Source of the DNA: GCA-002722245 sp038154685
GTDB lineage: Bacteria > Bacteroidota > Bacteroidia > Flavobacteriales_C > GCA-002722245
DNA: 64,000 nt
Direction: 5' to 3'
Assembly (NCBI GenBank): GCA_038154685.1
Contig: JAYPYW010000006.1
Span: 1 to 64,000, forward strand
Shown piece after piece: positions 35,728-43,670 of this stretch (its first letter is position 1; the number at the start of each line of letters is the position of its first letter). The position numbers were made by a program, and so were the translations under genes. The notes beneath the pieces are model-generated. The model had not been told where the DNA came from and searched no databases. It saw only the letters and a program-made list of their open reading frames with translations.

Positions 35728-36975
35728 TTCCTTAAAGTCAATAATAAATTTAGATCCTTCTTTTCCGTCTGATTCTATAGAAATTTTTGCATCATTATTT
35801 TCAACCAATTTCTTTACTATTGCTAGGCCTACGCCTGTTGTATTTTCATTAGCCTTTTTGCCTGCCGTATTGAAAAGTTCAAAAAGCTTTTCATGATAAG
35901 CAGGGTCAATACCAGAACCATTATCCTCTATTGATATAGAAGTTTGATTACCTTTTATTTTTATCCAGCCGTTTGCTTTATCATGATATTTAATGGCGTT
36001 ACTAATAAGGTTGTTTAAGATTTGTTCAAACTGAATTTCGTTAAACAAAATTGGATGGTTTGTTAGCTGGCATTCAATTTTAATACCTGAAGGATTATCA
36101 ATTGATGAAATTACGTTGCTAATTATTTCTTCAGGGTTTAATAGATGTTTTTCTAATTTGCTATTGGCCCTCGAATAAGATAAAATTCCATTAATAAGGA
36201 CTTGCATATTCAACGCTCGTTCTTTAAGTTTCCCAATCAAAACCGCCATTTCTTTGTCCATATTGGGGAAATCTTCCTCAATCATGTCGGCTAATGAATT
36301 AATACCTCTTAATGGAGCCTTTAAATCATGAGAAACGATATATGCAAGTTGCTCTAATTCATTATTAGAGTTTTCCAGTGCTATTTTTTGTTTCTGAATT
36401 ATTTTAATATGACTATCGCTTTGATTTGTAAAAATGTAGAACATTGACATTGCGGTAAGTAATGTCATGATATCATGTACTCTTCCTAAAATGGAAATTA
36501 AACCTGGATCAATTTCAATAATAGGAGGATATGCAGCAACCATGATTTCCTGAAAAGCCCAAACGGGAATTCCAGCCCCAACCAATATCCATTTTTTCCA
36601 ACCTATTTCATCATCAAAGAATAAAAGCGCCATTCCCACACCCGGGACCAAAAAATACCTGTAATTAAGGTCTGGCCCAAAAAGAATTGGCAGAAATGCA
36701 ATAACTAAATAGGAGGCAATTAAATACAGTAGACGCGACTGTATGTGTTTACCTTTTTTATTTAAAATTAGAATCGAAATAAAAATGACGTTAATTCCAA
36801 TGAAAAAGGATTTATGAAGAATAAAATCAAGATAGAAAAATGAAAGAATAGTTAATGAGGCTCCAATTAAAAGACTATTAAGCGTCATTAAGTTTACTAC
36901 TCGTAAACGCCTTTTTAATCCAAGAGGCATTCCTTCTTTTATTCCAATATCTGTTATTGACTTTAAAAAACTCAT
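35725..36975 (-). CDS. Membrane sensor histidine kinase
   Basis: A 416-residue kinase with five to six membrane segments in residues 25-200 and a short coiled coil (200-215). The HisKA domain has the motif IVSHDLKAPLRGINSLADMI, with the phosphoacceptor histidine at about 218. The HATPase_c domain follows (NLISNAIKYHD, IEDNGSGID, GVGLAIVKKLVE). The membrane part resembles the 7TM-like input regions of orphan Bacteroidota kinases. No response regulator is next to it on the same strand. It converges with the LytTR gene, so a link between the two systems is possible but not shown. Confidence 0.88.
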   Translation of the reverse strand: MSFLKSITDIGIKEGMPLGLKRRLRVVNLMTLNSLLIGASLTILSFFYLDFILHKSFFIGINVIFISILILNKKGKHIQSRLLYLIASYLVIAFLPILFGPDLNYRYFLVPGVGMALLFFDDEIGWKKWILVGAGIPVWAFQEIMVAAYPPIIEIDPGLISILGRVHDIMTLLTAMSMFYIFTNQSDSHIKIIQKQKIALENSNNELEQLAYIVSHDLKAPLRGINSLADMIEEDFPNMDKEMAVLIGKLKERALNMQVLINGILSYSRANSKLEKHLLNPEEIISNVISSIDNPSGIKIECQLTNHPILFNEIQFEQILNNLISNAIKYHDKANGWIKIKGNQTSISIEDNGSGIDPAYHEKLFELFNTAGKKANENTTGVGLAIVKKLVENNDAKISIESDGKEGSKFIIDFKE

Positions 36976-37067
36976 AAGAGGTCAAAGTAATACGAGAGAA
37001 AAGAGGAAATGTTTAGTATATTGTAGCTTTACTAATTATATAGGTATTAAGTAGTTTTTTAGACAAC

Positions 37068-37092
37068 GTCATTGCGAGGAACGAAATCCTTG
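37068..37092. repeat. Degenerate single arm of repeat family A
   Basis: GTCATTGCGAGGAACGAAAT matches the start of the family A arms at 48609-48641 and 53316-53348, then diverges. Confidence 0.55.
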
Positions 37093-37102
37093 TAATTAAC
37101 AC

Positions 37103-37130
37103 ATAAAAAAAGCGACCCTAAGGTCGCTTT
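37103..37130 (-). terminator. Rho-independent terminator of the thrABC operon
   Basis: On the minus strand AAAGCGACC pairs with GGTCGCTTT, followed by a T run, just after the thrC stop. Confidence 0.9.
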
Positions 37131-37134
37131 CTAA

Positions 37135-38427
37135 TTAAGCTCTCGCTAATAAATATTGTTTGAGTTCTTGGAAATCTGGCTTGATTAAAGTAGCCACTTT
37201 CTCTCTTCTCATGTATTCCTGTAATCTTTCAGGAATTTCAACTTTCTGGCCGATTACTGGCTCAACTACATCACCAAACTTAGCAGGGTGGGCTGTTTCA
37301 AGTACAATACCTTGAACGTCGTGGTCTTTTTGGTATTCTTTTAAAGCCATGTAGCCAATTACTCCATGAGGCTCCATTAAGTAACCAGTTCTTTCGATAA
37401 CGTCTTTCATTCCAGCTTTAGTTTCTTCATCGCTGAATCCGTAGCCAACCATGTTTTCTTTAACTTTTTCCCAGTCTCCTCCATGTAATTCAAGGATTCT
37501 AACAAAGTTGGATGGATCACCAATATCCATTGCGTTAGAAATAGTTGGGATAGATGGGCGAGCAGTGTAAACACCAGTCTTTAAATATTCTGGAACTACA
37601 TCGTTTGCGTTAGTTGCTCCGATGAATCTATCGATTGGAAGCCCCATTCTTTTTGCAAACATACCAGCAGTTAAGTTTCCAAAGTTTCCTGATGGACAAG
37701 AATAAACAACTGGTTTAGTTTTATCTTCTAATTGCTCATATGAACCAAAGTAGTAGAATGATTGTGGTAAGAAACGTGCAACGTTAATTGAGTTAGCAGA
37801 TGATAATTTCATTGCAGCCCTCAATTCAGGATCGTTGAATGCTTTCTTAACCATAGCCTGACAATCATCAAATGAACCTTCAACTTCTAAAGTCGAAATA
37901 TTCTGACCCATTGTAGTCAATTGCTGCTCCTGGATTTTTGAAACCAATCCTTTTGGATAAAGAATTACAACATCAATTCCTTCAACACCTAAGAATCCAG
38001 ATGCAACTGCCGATCCAGTATCTCCAGAAGTAGCAACTAGGATTGTTACCTTTTCTCCTGATTCTTTAACGAAGTGAGATAAACATCTTCCTAAAAAACG
38101 ACCACCTACATCTTTAAACGCACAAGTTGGACCATGCCATAATTCTAATGAATAAACATCCTTTTCAACCTCAACTATTGGTAAAGGGAAGTTTACTGTT
38201 TCAGAAACAATTCTTTCTAAGTCTGCATCAGGAATTTCTCCATCAACAAATCTTTTAGCTACTTCAAATCCTAATTCTTCGATTGGCGCTCCAGAACCAA
38301 TTAACCCTTCTGGTAACTTATCGATTCTTTCAGGGAAATATAAACCTCCATCAGGGGCCAAACCTCTAACAACGGCATCTCTAAATGAAACTTCTTCTGA
38401 TTGTTTTCTTGTACTATAGTACTTCAT
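37135..38427 (-). CDS. thrC: Threonine synthase
   Basis: A 430-residue PLP enzyme that turns O-phosphohomoserine into threonine, the last step of the pathway. The PLP lysine lies in the segment HGPTCAFKDVGGRFLG (about residues 94-109), and the phosphate cup in ATSGDTGSAVA. The N-terminal YYSTRKQSEEVSFRDAVVRGL is typical of the long-chain class shared with Proteobacteria. Its ATG overlaps the thrB stop by one base. It closes the thrA-thrB-thrC operon. Confidence 0.96.
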   Translation of the reverse strand: MKYYSTRKQSEEVSFRDAVVRGLAPDGGLYFPERIDKLPEGLIGSGAPIEELGFEVAKRFVDGEIPDADLERIVSETVNFPLPIVEVEKDVYSLELWHGPTCAFKDVGGRFLGRCLSHFVKESGEKVTILVATSGDTGSAVASGFLGVEGIDVVILYPKGLVSKIQEQQLTTMGQNISTLEVEGSFDDCQAMVKKAFNDPELRAAMKLSSANSINVARFLPQSFYYFGSYEQLEDKTKPVVYSCPSGNFGNLTAGMFAKRMGLPIDRFIGATNANDVVPEYLKTGVYTARPSIPTISNAMDIGDPSNFVRILELHGGDWEKVKENMVGYGFSDEETKAGMKDVIERTGYLMEPHGVIGYMALKEYQKDHDVQGIVLETAHPAKFGDVVEPVIGQKVEIPERLQEYMRREKVATLIKPDFQELKQYLLARA

Positions 38428-39353
38428 TATCCTATAATTTTCGCTCCTTCAGAATTAACTTTAGAAACGTGAATTTCGAAATCAACGCCAAACTGAGTGT
38501 AAACCTCAGCCATAGCTTCTTTTACTTTGTTTGCTGTCTCTTCTCCTTTTGATAAACCGAAGATTGACGGTCCAGAACCAGAAATCGAACATCCTAAAGC
38601 ACCAGCTTCAAGAGTAGCTTTCTTTACTTTCTCGTATCCAGGAATTAAGATTGATCTGATTGGCTCAATAACAACATCCACTAATGAACGACCAATTAAA
38701 TCGTAATCTTCAGAGTATAATCCAGCAATTAATCCTCCAACGTTACCCCATTGAGTAATCGCTTTAGAAAGATCAATCCCTCCTTTTAAAACTCTTCGAG
38801 CATCTCTAGTTTTTACCTCCAATTGAGGATGAATTACAGTCGCCCAAAGTTCTTTTGGAGATTCAATTTTTATAACATCTAAAGGCTCGTATGATCTTAC
38901 TAAAGTGAATCCTCCACAAATTGAAGGCGCAACGTTATCAGCATGAGCAACACCAGTTGCACATCTCTCACCTTCCATTGCGAATTCAACTAATTCTTTT
39001 CTTGTGAATGGATTTCCTAAAAGCTCATTTGCAGCAACAACCGCTGCAGCTGAACTAGCAGCCGAGCTACCAATCCCACTTCCAGGTTTAACACCTTTAG
39101 TTAATTCAATTTCGAAACCTTGATTAGAACCTAGTTTATCTAGTAATGCTTGAACGGCAACTCCTGCAACATTCTTATCAGTATCAAGTGGAAGATTTTC
39201 TGCATTATGACAAGCTGTAATGACAACTTTGTTATTATCAGTCTTTGTTACCACAGCCTCATCACCTGGGTAATCTAAAGCCAAACCTAATACATCAAAC
39301 CCACAAGCTACGTTTGCAATTGTTGCTGGGGCAAATACTTTTACTTGATCCAT
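38427..39353 (-). CDS. thrB: Homoserine kinase
   Basis: A 308-residue GHMP kinase that phosphorylates homoserine. The N-terminal segment APATIANVACGFDVLGLAL and the ATP-binding glycine/serine loop PGSGIGSSAASSAAA (about residues 91-105) are clear. A late GALGCSISGSGPSIF motif closes the GHMP fold. It sits three bases after thrA and overlaps thrC by one base. Confidence 0.96.
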   Translation of the reverse strand: MDQVKVFAPATIANVACGFDVLGLALDYPGDEAVVTKTDNNKVVITACHNAENLPLDTDKNVAGVAVQALLDKLGSNQGFEIELTKGVKPGSGIGSSAASSAAAVVAANELLGNPFTRKELVEFAMEGERCATGVAHADNVAPSICGGFTLVRSYEPLDVIKIESPKELWATVIHPQLEVKTRDARRVLKGGIDLSKAITQWGNVGGLIAGLYSEDYDLIGRSLVDVVIEPIRSILIPGYEKVKKATLEAGALGCSISGSGPSIFGLSKGEETANKVKEAMAEVYTQFGVDFEIHVSKVNSEGAKIIG

Positions 39354-39356
39354 GTT

Positions 39357-41789
39357 TTAGTAGTTAGCGATTCTTACGATATCAGCAAATACACCAGCTG
39401 CAGTTACACCTGCACCAGCACCAGCTCCTTGGATTACCATTGGTTGAGCAACATATCTGTCTGTGTATAAAGCTACTGTATTATCAGTTCCTTGTAAGTT
39501 GTAGAAAGGGTGAGATGAATCTACAGCTTGTAATTCAACTGTTGCTTTCCCTCCTTCGTACTTAGCAATAACTCTTAATTTTCTGTTTTCAGCTTGAGCG
39601 TCACCAACCATTTTTTGGAAAGTAGCTTCATTATTCTTTAATACTCCAAAGAAATCATCAACCGACTCAACTTCGAAACATGCTTTTGGAAGGATATCTT
39701 TTACCTCGATATCATCAAATTCCATTTTAACACCTGCCTCTCTCACTAAGATTAAGATCTTACGCTTAACATCAACTCCTGATAAGTCGATTCTTGGATC
39801 TGGCTCAGTGTATCCCTCAGTCTTAGCCGACATAACTACATCGTGGAAGGTGTTGTTTCCATCGTAAGTATTGAAGATGAAGTTTAAAGATCCAGAAACC
39901 GTAGCTTCAATCTTTTGAACTCTATCTCCTGAGTGAACTAAATCGTTGATTGTTCCAATTACAGGTAATCCAGCACCAACGTTAGTTTCGTATAAGAATT
40001 TAACATTGTTCTTTAAGCAAATAGCTTTAAGCTCTTGGTATAATTCGTAATCAGATGAACAAGCAATTTTGTTTGCAGTAACAACATTGATATTGTTTGA
40101 TAAGGCCGCTTTGTAAACCGAAGCGATTTCGTAGTTCGCAGTACAGTCAACAAATACTGAGTTTCTTAAGTTCATTTCAGCGATTCTTTCAACTAAAGCA
40201 TCCTTATCAAATACTTCGTTTGAAGCCTCAACTTTATCTTGCCAACCTTCTAAATCAACACCAGCCTCATCTAATAACATCTTTCTTGAGTTTGCTAAAC
40301 CAGCAACTCTTACTACGATGTTTGAATTTTCTTGTAATACTTTTTGTTGTTGTTTTATTTGGTTCACTAGTTCTCCACCAACATTACCAACTCCAACTAC
40401 AAATAAGTTTAATACTTTGTTTGATCCTTCAAAGTGGTTTTCATGAAGAACGTTTAACGCTTTCTTCACATCCTTTTCTTCAATCACGGCTGAAATATTT
40501 CTTTCTGATGACCCTTGAGCGATAGCTCTTAAGTTTACACCATTACTACCAAGCGTGTTAAACATTTTACCACTCACGTTAACCTGACCGCTCATCTTCT
40601 CACCAACTAAAGCGATAACAGATAATCCTGTTTCAACTCTTGGAGAATTGATTTTTCCAGTCTGGATTTCGAATTGGAATTCTTCTTTAACTGCATCAAC
40701 AGCAGCATCAATATCTTCAGGTGAGATTGCAAATGAAATTGAGTGCTCAGAAGAAGCTTGAGTAATTAATATAATGTTCACTTTAGCTCTTGAAAGTGCT
40801 CCAAATAAACGAGCAGAAGTACCAGGGATTCCAATCATTCCTGATCCACTTAAACTAGCTAAGGCGATTTTATCAATTGAACTGATTCCTTTAATCGGCA
40901 TACCTGAATCAGCACTAGCAGTAATCAATGTACCTTGATCTTCTGGTGCGAAAGTATTTTTGATTTTTAAAGGAATTCCTTTTTTGTATACCGGTAAAAT
41001 TGTTGGAGGGTAAATAACCTTAGCTCCAAAATGCGAAAGCTCCATCGCCTCTTTGTAAGAAGCAAACTTCACTGGGAAAGCAGCTTTTACTTTTCTTGGA
41101 TCAGCAGTGTACATACCACTAACATCCGTCCAAATTTGTAATTCTGAAGCATCAACACCTGAAGCATATAATGCAGCAGTAAAGTCTGACCCACCTCTTC
41201 CTAAAGTAGAAGTAACTCCTTCCTCAGTAGAAGCAACAAATCCAGGAGCAACAAATACTTGCGATGAACTTGCCTCGAAGAACTCTTTAATGTTCTTATA
41301 AGTCACATCATAAAGAACTGTAGCAGCTCCATGATTAGCATCTGTAAAAATTAAATTTCTTGAGTCTGCCAATTCAGCCCCAATAGCTTTAGAAACAATA
41401 ATAGAAGAAAGAGATTCACCAAAACTTACAACAAAGTCTGATGTTTTAGGAGATAATTCCTGAACTAAGAAAACACCATTTAAGATATCCTCTAATTGGT
41501 TTAAAAGAACTTTGATGTTCGCAATAACTCCACTTTGCTCATCAATTGAAACTAACTCTCTGATTGCATCAAAGTGCTTAGTTTCGATTTCCTTAACGAT
41601 ATCCTTGTAAGATTCGTCACCACTTGCTGCTAAATCACTTGCAGCTAAAAGCTTGTTTGTTACTTGCGACATTGCAGAAACAACAACAATTACTCTCTCC
41701 TCTTTAGCTTCGTTTGCAACGATTTCTCCTACTTTCTTGATTGAGTCTGCTGTTCCTACAGATGTTCCTCCAAATTTTAAAACTTTCAT
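39357..41789 (-). CDS. thrA: Bifunctional aspartokinase / homoserine dehydrogenase I
   Basis: An 810-residue fusion. The aspartokinase domain (1-285) starts MKVLKFGGTSVGT and has GRGGSDFTAALYA. Two ACT regulatory domains follow (about 310-455), then the NAD-binding homoserine dehydrogenase (about 460-810; FVVGVGNVGGELVNQI, KIACSSDYELYQEL, GTINDLV). It catalyses the first and third steps of the aspartate route to threonine. ACT domains suggest feedback inhibition by threonine. A leader peptide and hairpins lie between promoter and ATG (see 41907-41993), pointing to transcriptional attenuation as well. Confidence 0.97.
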   Translation of the reverse strand: MKVLKFGGTSVGTADSIKKVGEIVANEAKEERVIVVVSAMSQVTNKLLAASDLAASGDESYKDIVKEIETKHFDAIRELVSIDEQSGVIANIKVLLNQLEDILNGVFLVQELSPKTSDFVVSFGESLSSIIVSKAIGAELADSRNLIFTDANHGAATVLYDVTYKNIKEFFEASSSQVFVAPGFVASTEEGVTSTLGRGGSDFTAALYASGVDASELQIWTDVSGMYTADPRKVKAAFPVKFASYKEAMELSHFGAKVIYPPTILPVYKKGIPLKIKNTFAPEDQGTLITASADSGMPIKGISSIDKIALASLSGSGMIGIPGTSARLFGALSRAKVNIILITQASSEHSISFAISPEDIDAAVDAVKEEFQFEIQTGKINSPRVETGLSVIALVGEKMSGQVNVSGKMFNTLGSNGVNLRAIAQGSSERNISAVIEEKDVKKALNVLHENHFEGSNKVLNLFVVGVGNVGGELVNQIKQQQKVLQENSNIVVRVAGLANSRKMLLDEAGVDLEGWQDKVEASNEVFDKDALVERIAEMNLRNSVFVDCTANYEIASVYKAALSNNINVVTANKIACSSDYELYQELKAICLKNNVKFLYETNVGAGLPVIGTINDLVHSGDRVQKIEATVSGSLNFIFNTYDGNNTFHDVVMSAKTEGYTEPDPRIDLSGVDVKRKILILVREAGVKMEFDDIEVKDILPKACFEVESVDDFFGVLKNNEATFQKMVGDAQAENRKLRVIAKYEGGKATVELQAVDSSHPFYNLQGTDNTVALYTDRYVAQPMVIQGAGAGAGVTAAGVFADIVRIANY

Positions 41790-41817
41790 CTTCTATCTAT
41801 TTATTGTTTTCGACCTG

Positions 41818-41832
41818 TGCGCCGAAGGCGCA
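41818..41832 (-). promoter_or_regulatory. Stable hairpin in the thrA leader
   Basis: Minus-strand TGCGCCTTCGGCGCA forms a 6-bp GC-rich stem with a three-base loop. No T run follows, so it is not a terminator. It may insulate or stabilise the thrA 5' end. Confidence 0.5.
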
Positions 41833-41854
41833 AAAATATTGAATTATAACGTGA

Positions 41855-41874
41855 CTGAGTAATGTTTTACCCAG
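41855..41874 (-). promoter_or_regulatory. Second hairpin of the thr leader, can pair with the attenuator
   Basis: Minus-strand CTGGGTAA pairs with TTACTCAG (one G-T pair). Its GGGTAA is also complementary to TTACCC at the base of the attenuator hairpin, so the two structures exclude each other. Confidence 0.45.
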
Positions 41875-41900
41875 AAATAACTATGCTTATGAATTATATG

Positions 41901-41924
41901 TAAAAATTAAACCCCAAAAGGGGT
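41901..41924 (-). terminator. Candidate attenuator (terminator) of the thr operon
   Basis: Minus-strand ACCCC-TTTT-GGGGT, followed by a T-rich tail (TTAATTTTT). The stem covers codons 24-28 of the leader peptide, so a ribosome stalled there would block it. Confidence 0.55.
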
Positions 41925-41993
41925 AATAATAGCAATAGCGATGATGATAATCGTCGCTGTAGTTTGAATGATATTAATGCTATTATTCTTCAT
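41907..41993 (-). CDS. thr operon leader peptide (Ile/Thr-rich)
   Basis: A 28-codon frame from ATG 41993 to TAA 41907 on the minus strand, 117 bases before thrA. It starts MKNNSINIIQTT and continues ATIIIIAIAIITPFGV. Ten isoleucines and four threonines make up half of it, which is what a ribosome sensor of the end products threonine and isoleucine would have. The E. coli thrL leader has the same bias. Its last five codons lie within a terminator-like hairpin. A TATCTTTG -7 box is nine bases upstream of the ATG, so the mRNA would start almost at the start codon. Regulation by attenuation is inferred; the peptide itself is read directly. Confidence 0.75.
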   Translation of the reverse strand: MKNNSINIIQTTATIIIIAIAIITPFGV

Positions 41994-42002
41994 TGAAGGC
42001 CC

Positions 42003-42010
42003 CAAAGATA
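42003..42010 (-). promoter_or_regulatory. -7 box of the thr leader and operon
   Basis: Minus-strand TATCTTTG fits TAnnTTTG. The -33 region reads TTC rather than TTG. Predicted start of transcription lies about 41997, just before the leader ATG. Confidence 0.5.
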
Positions 42011-42051
42011 GTAAGAAAAAAGTAATAACGAATTTGAATTTTATTTCTTCT

Positions 42052-42133
42052 GACGCAGAGAGCGAAGAGAAGACGCAAAGAACCCTGAGCTATTCTCTCA
42101 TTTCCTCTGGGCCTTCTTTTTGGACTCTGCGTC
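42052..42133. repeat. Inverted repeat with GACGCAGAG arms (family E)
   Basis: GACGCAGAG (42052-42060) faces CTCTGCGTC (42125-42133). Together with the thr leader region it accounts for the roughly 395 bases without a long gene between thrA and the repeat lipoprotein. Short reading frames across it are not convincing genes. Confidence 0.55.
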
Positions 42134-42185
42134 CCAAAAAAGTATGCAACCTCACTAAAAAGAAAGCGTAAATTAGCCATTGATC

Positions 42186-42944
42186 ATGTTTAGGTTTATT
42201 GCTTACATTTCACTTTGTTTATGCTTATTCGGTTGTGCCGGAGGGCTCAAGGATAGTTATAGTAGCTCTGGTGGTGGACGTAAGTTTAAACTAAAGTTTA
42301 ACGATTCCTTCGGAGGAACATCCGGACGAAAGGGTCAACTAGGTTTTCGGGATTCTTACGGTGGAGGATCAGGAAGAAAAAAGCAATTTGGATTTAGAGA
42401 TTCTTATGGTGGAGCAGCTGGAAGAAGAGGGCAATTGGGGTTTCGTGATTCATATAGAGGTGGCGGTGGTCGCAGAAACCAACATGGTTTTAGAGACTCT
42501 TATGGTGGCGGTTCTGGGAGAAGAAGTCAATTAGGTTTCCGTGATTCTTACGGCGGAGGAAGTGGGCGCAGAAGTCAGCACGGATTTAGAGATTCCTATT
42601 CCGGTGGAGGTGGACGACGACCTCAAATTGGATTTAGAGACTCTTATGGAAGCGGGGGAAATGGAAGACGCAGTCAATTTGGATTCCGAGACACCTATGG
42701 AGGTGGCGGAAGAGCTAGAATAAAAACAAAGTATAAACGAGATCCTTATGGTTCTAGTTCGAGACAAAGCAGACGTGGGTATAAAGATCCTGAGAAAAAA
42801 TGGTGGGATGTTACTGGAAGAAGGCGTCGACAAGGGAAACCATATCGAAATCGTAAATCTTATACAACGAAGGATAAAAAGCATACTATTCCTAAAAAGA
42901 AAAAGAAGATTAAGAGGACTACTAAGTTTGAAGGGGCTAAGTAA
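42186..42944 (+). CDS. Gly/Arg-rich repeat lipoprotein
   Basis: A 252-residue protein with a lipoprotein-type signal (LCLFGC, cysteine at residue 17). Ten tandem units of 16 residues follow (about 21-181), with consensus GFRDSYGGGSGRRSQL; the first two and the last are degenerate. The tail (185-252) is extremely basic (RRRRQGK, KKKKKIKR). The mature protein has a very high positive charge and no recognisable domain. It may bind an anionic surface partner such as LPS, extracellular DNA or capsule, but this is inference. I use ATG 42186, because the upstream TTG at 42180 adds only two residues. I do not recognise a named family. Confidence 0.75.
   Translation: MFRFIAYISLCLCLFGCAGGLKDSYSSSGGGRKFKLKFNDSFGGTSGRKGQLGFRDSYGGGSGRKKQFGFRDSYGGAAGRRGQLGFRDSYRGGGGRRNQHGFRDSYGGGSGRRSQLGFRDSYGGGSGRRSQHGFRDSYSGGGGRRPQIGFRDSYGSGGNGRRSQFGFRDTYGGGGRARIKTKYKRDPYGSSSRQSRRGYKDPEKKWWDVTGRRRRQGKPYRNRKSYTTKDKKHTIPKKKKKIKRTTKFEGAK
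42246..42728 (+). repeat. Coding tandem repeat, 48-base unit, about 10 copies
   Basis: The 48-base units encode GFRDSYGGGSGRRSQL-like peptides. Unit 9 has one extra codon. Units vary at synonymous sites and at the Q-L/H/F/I position, so the array is not a very recent expansion. Confidence 0.85.
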
Positions 42945-43037
42945 CCTTTTCAAGATAAAAATCATGTTTTCCCTTGATTACCATCATTTATTTGGGTTCA
43001 ATATCTATTGATCTTAGCGCTATAAAATTTAAACGCT

Positions 43038-43442
43038 ATGATTACATTAAACCAAGGAGAGATAAAACTAGACTTAAACGTTACGCAAAAAGGAAAATTA
43101 ACTTTGGACGAATTAGGGTTAAAATCAGAAGACCTATTTATCGAAGGAGGTAACCTTAGATTAGTAATAGATATCGAACAATCTAAAAACATCCAATTTG
43201 CTAGTCATCCAACCATCGAATTGAAATATGCCGAAAAAATGGAAGAAACCCATTGGTCTGTTGAATTTAACGGTGAAACAGTTTTGGATAAATATGATCA
43301 TTCTGGAAATGCGACTCTTTTGTTGTTGAAACGCGATGCGTTATCTGATATTCATCATCATCAGAATCAATTAATAGTGCATGCTCAATTAACTTCGGGA
43401 GCTCATATTAATACGGAAGAAAGCTTCATTACGTTGTTTTAA
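43038..43442 (+). CDS. Hypothetical protein, 134 residues
   Basis: A small soluble protein without signal peptide or membrane segment. Predicted strands alternate through its length (EIKLDLNVTQKGKLTLDEL; LRLVIDIEQSKNIQFAS; HWSVEFNGETVLDKYD), suggesting a compact beta-sandwich. I do not recognise its family. It has its own strong terminator and stands between the repeat lipoprotein and a family C repeat. Codon use resembles its neighbours, which supports a real gene. Confidence 0.65.
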   Translation: MITLNQGEIKLDLNVTQKGKLTLDELGLKSEDLFIEGGNLRLVIDIEQSKNIQFASHPTIELKYAEKMEETHWSVEFNGETVLDKYDHSGNATLLLLKRDALSDIHHHQNQLIVHAQLTSGAHINTEESFITLF

Positions 43443-43465
43443 ATAGGATAAACTTGTTTTGATTG

Positions 43466-43492
43466 GCCAGCACTTTTGTGCTGGCTTTTTTG
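43466..43492 (+). terminator. Rho-independent terminator
   Basis: GCCAGCAC-TTTT-GTGCTGGC followed by TTTTTTG; perfect 8-bp stem after the hypothetical gene. Confidence 0.92.
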
Positions 43493-43495
43493 TTT

Positions 43496-43611
43496 GTCGC
43501 CCACGGGTCCCTCAGATCTCTTGGTTTTTTGTCAGCAAAGCTGACATATACCTAAATAGAAATAATTTTGTTGTTAAAATAAATCTGCGAAATCAGTCGG
43601 ATCTGTGGGTA
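43496..43611. repeat. MITE-like palindromic element, family C, copy 2
   Basis: About 116 bases with inverted ends (GTCGCCCACGGGTCCC and GGATCTGTGGGT), an inner hairpin GTCAGCAAAGCTGAC (43531-43545) and a following AATTTTGTTGTTAAAATAAAT stretch. The same order of parts is seen in the element at 54858-55086. Confidence 0.7.
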
Positions 43612-43621
43612 AATCAAAACG

Positions 43622-43645
43622 AACTTTCAAAAAGTTTTGAAAGTT
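43622..43645 (+). promoter_or_regulatory. Operator-like palindrome upstream of the GbsR gene
   Basis: Perfect 11-base arms AACTTTCAAAA and TTTTGAAAGTT with a 2-base centre, 25 bases before the ATG of the regulator. It contains TTTCAA-N6-TTGAAA, which recurs at 44197-44214. Confidence 0.6.
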
Positions 43646-43670
43646 TAGAAAATATATTTAACATTGTGTC

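Noticed and set aside
40097..40525. 142-codon frame antisense to thrA
   Set aside because: A shadow on the opposite strand of a well-conserved gene, with Leu/Ser-rich composition and no start context.
41968..42171. Overlapping short frames on both strands in the thr leader region
   Set aside because: Both span the inverted repeat and have no family features; only the 28-codon leader has a composition bias and a promoter.
42246..42728. CRISPR array in the 48-base repeat region
   Set aside because: The repeats are contiguous without spacers and are translated in one frame.
42531..42965. 144-codon frame antisense to the Gly/Arg repeat gene
   Set aside because: Low-complexity Ser/Ile repeat that mirrors the coding repeat; no promoter or signal.
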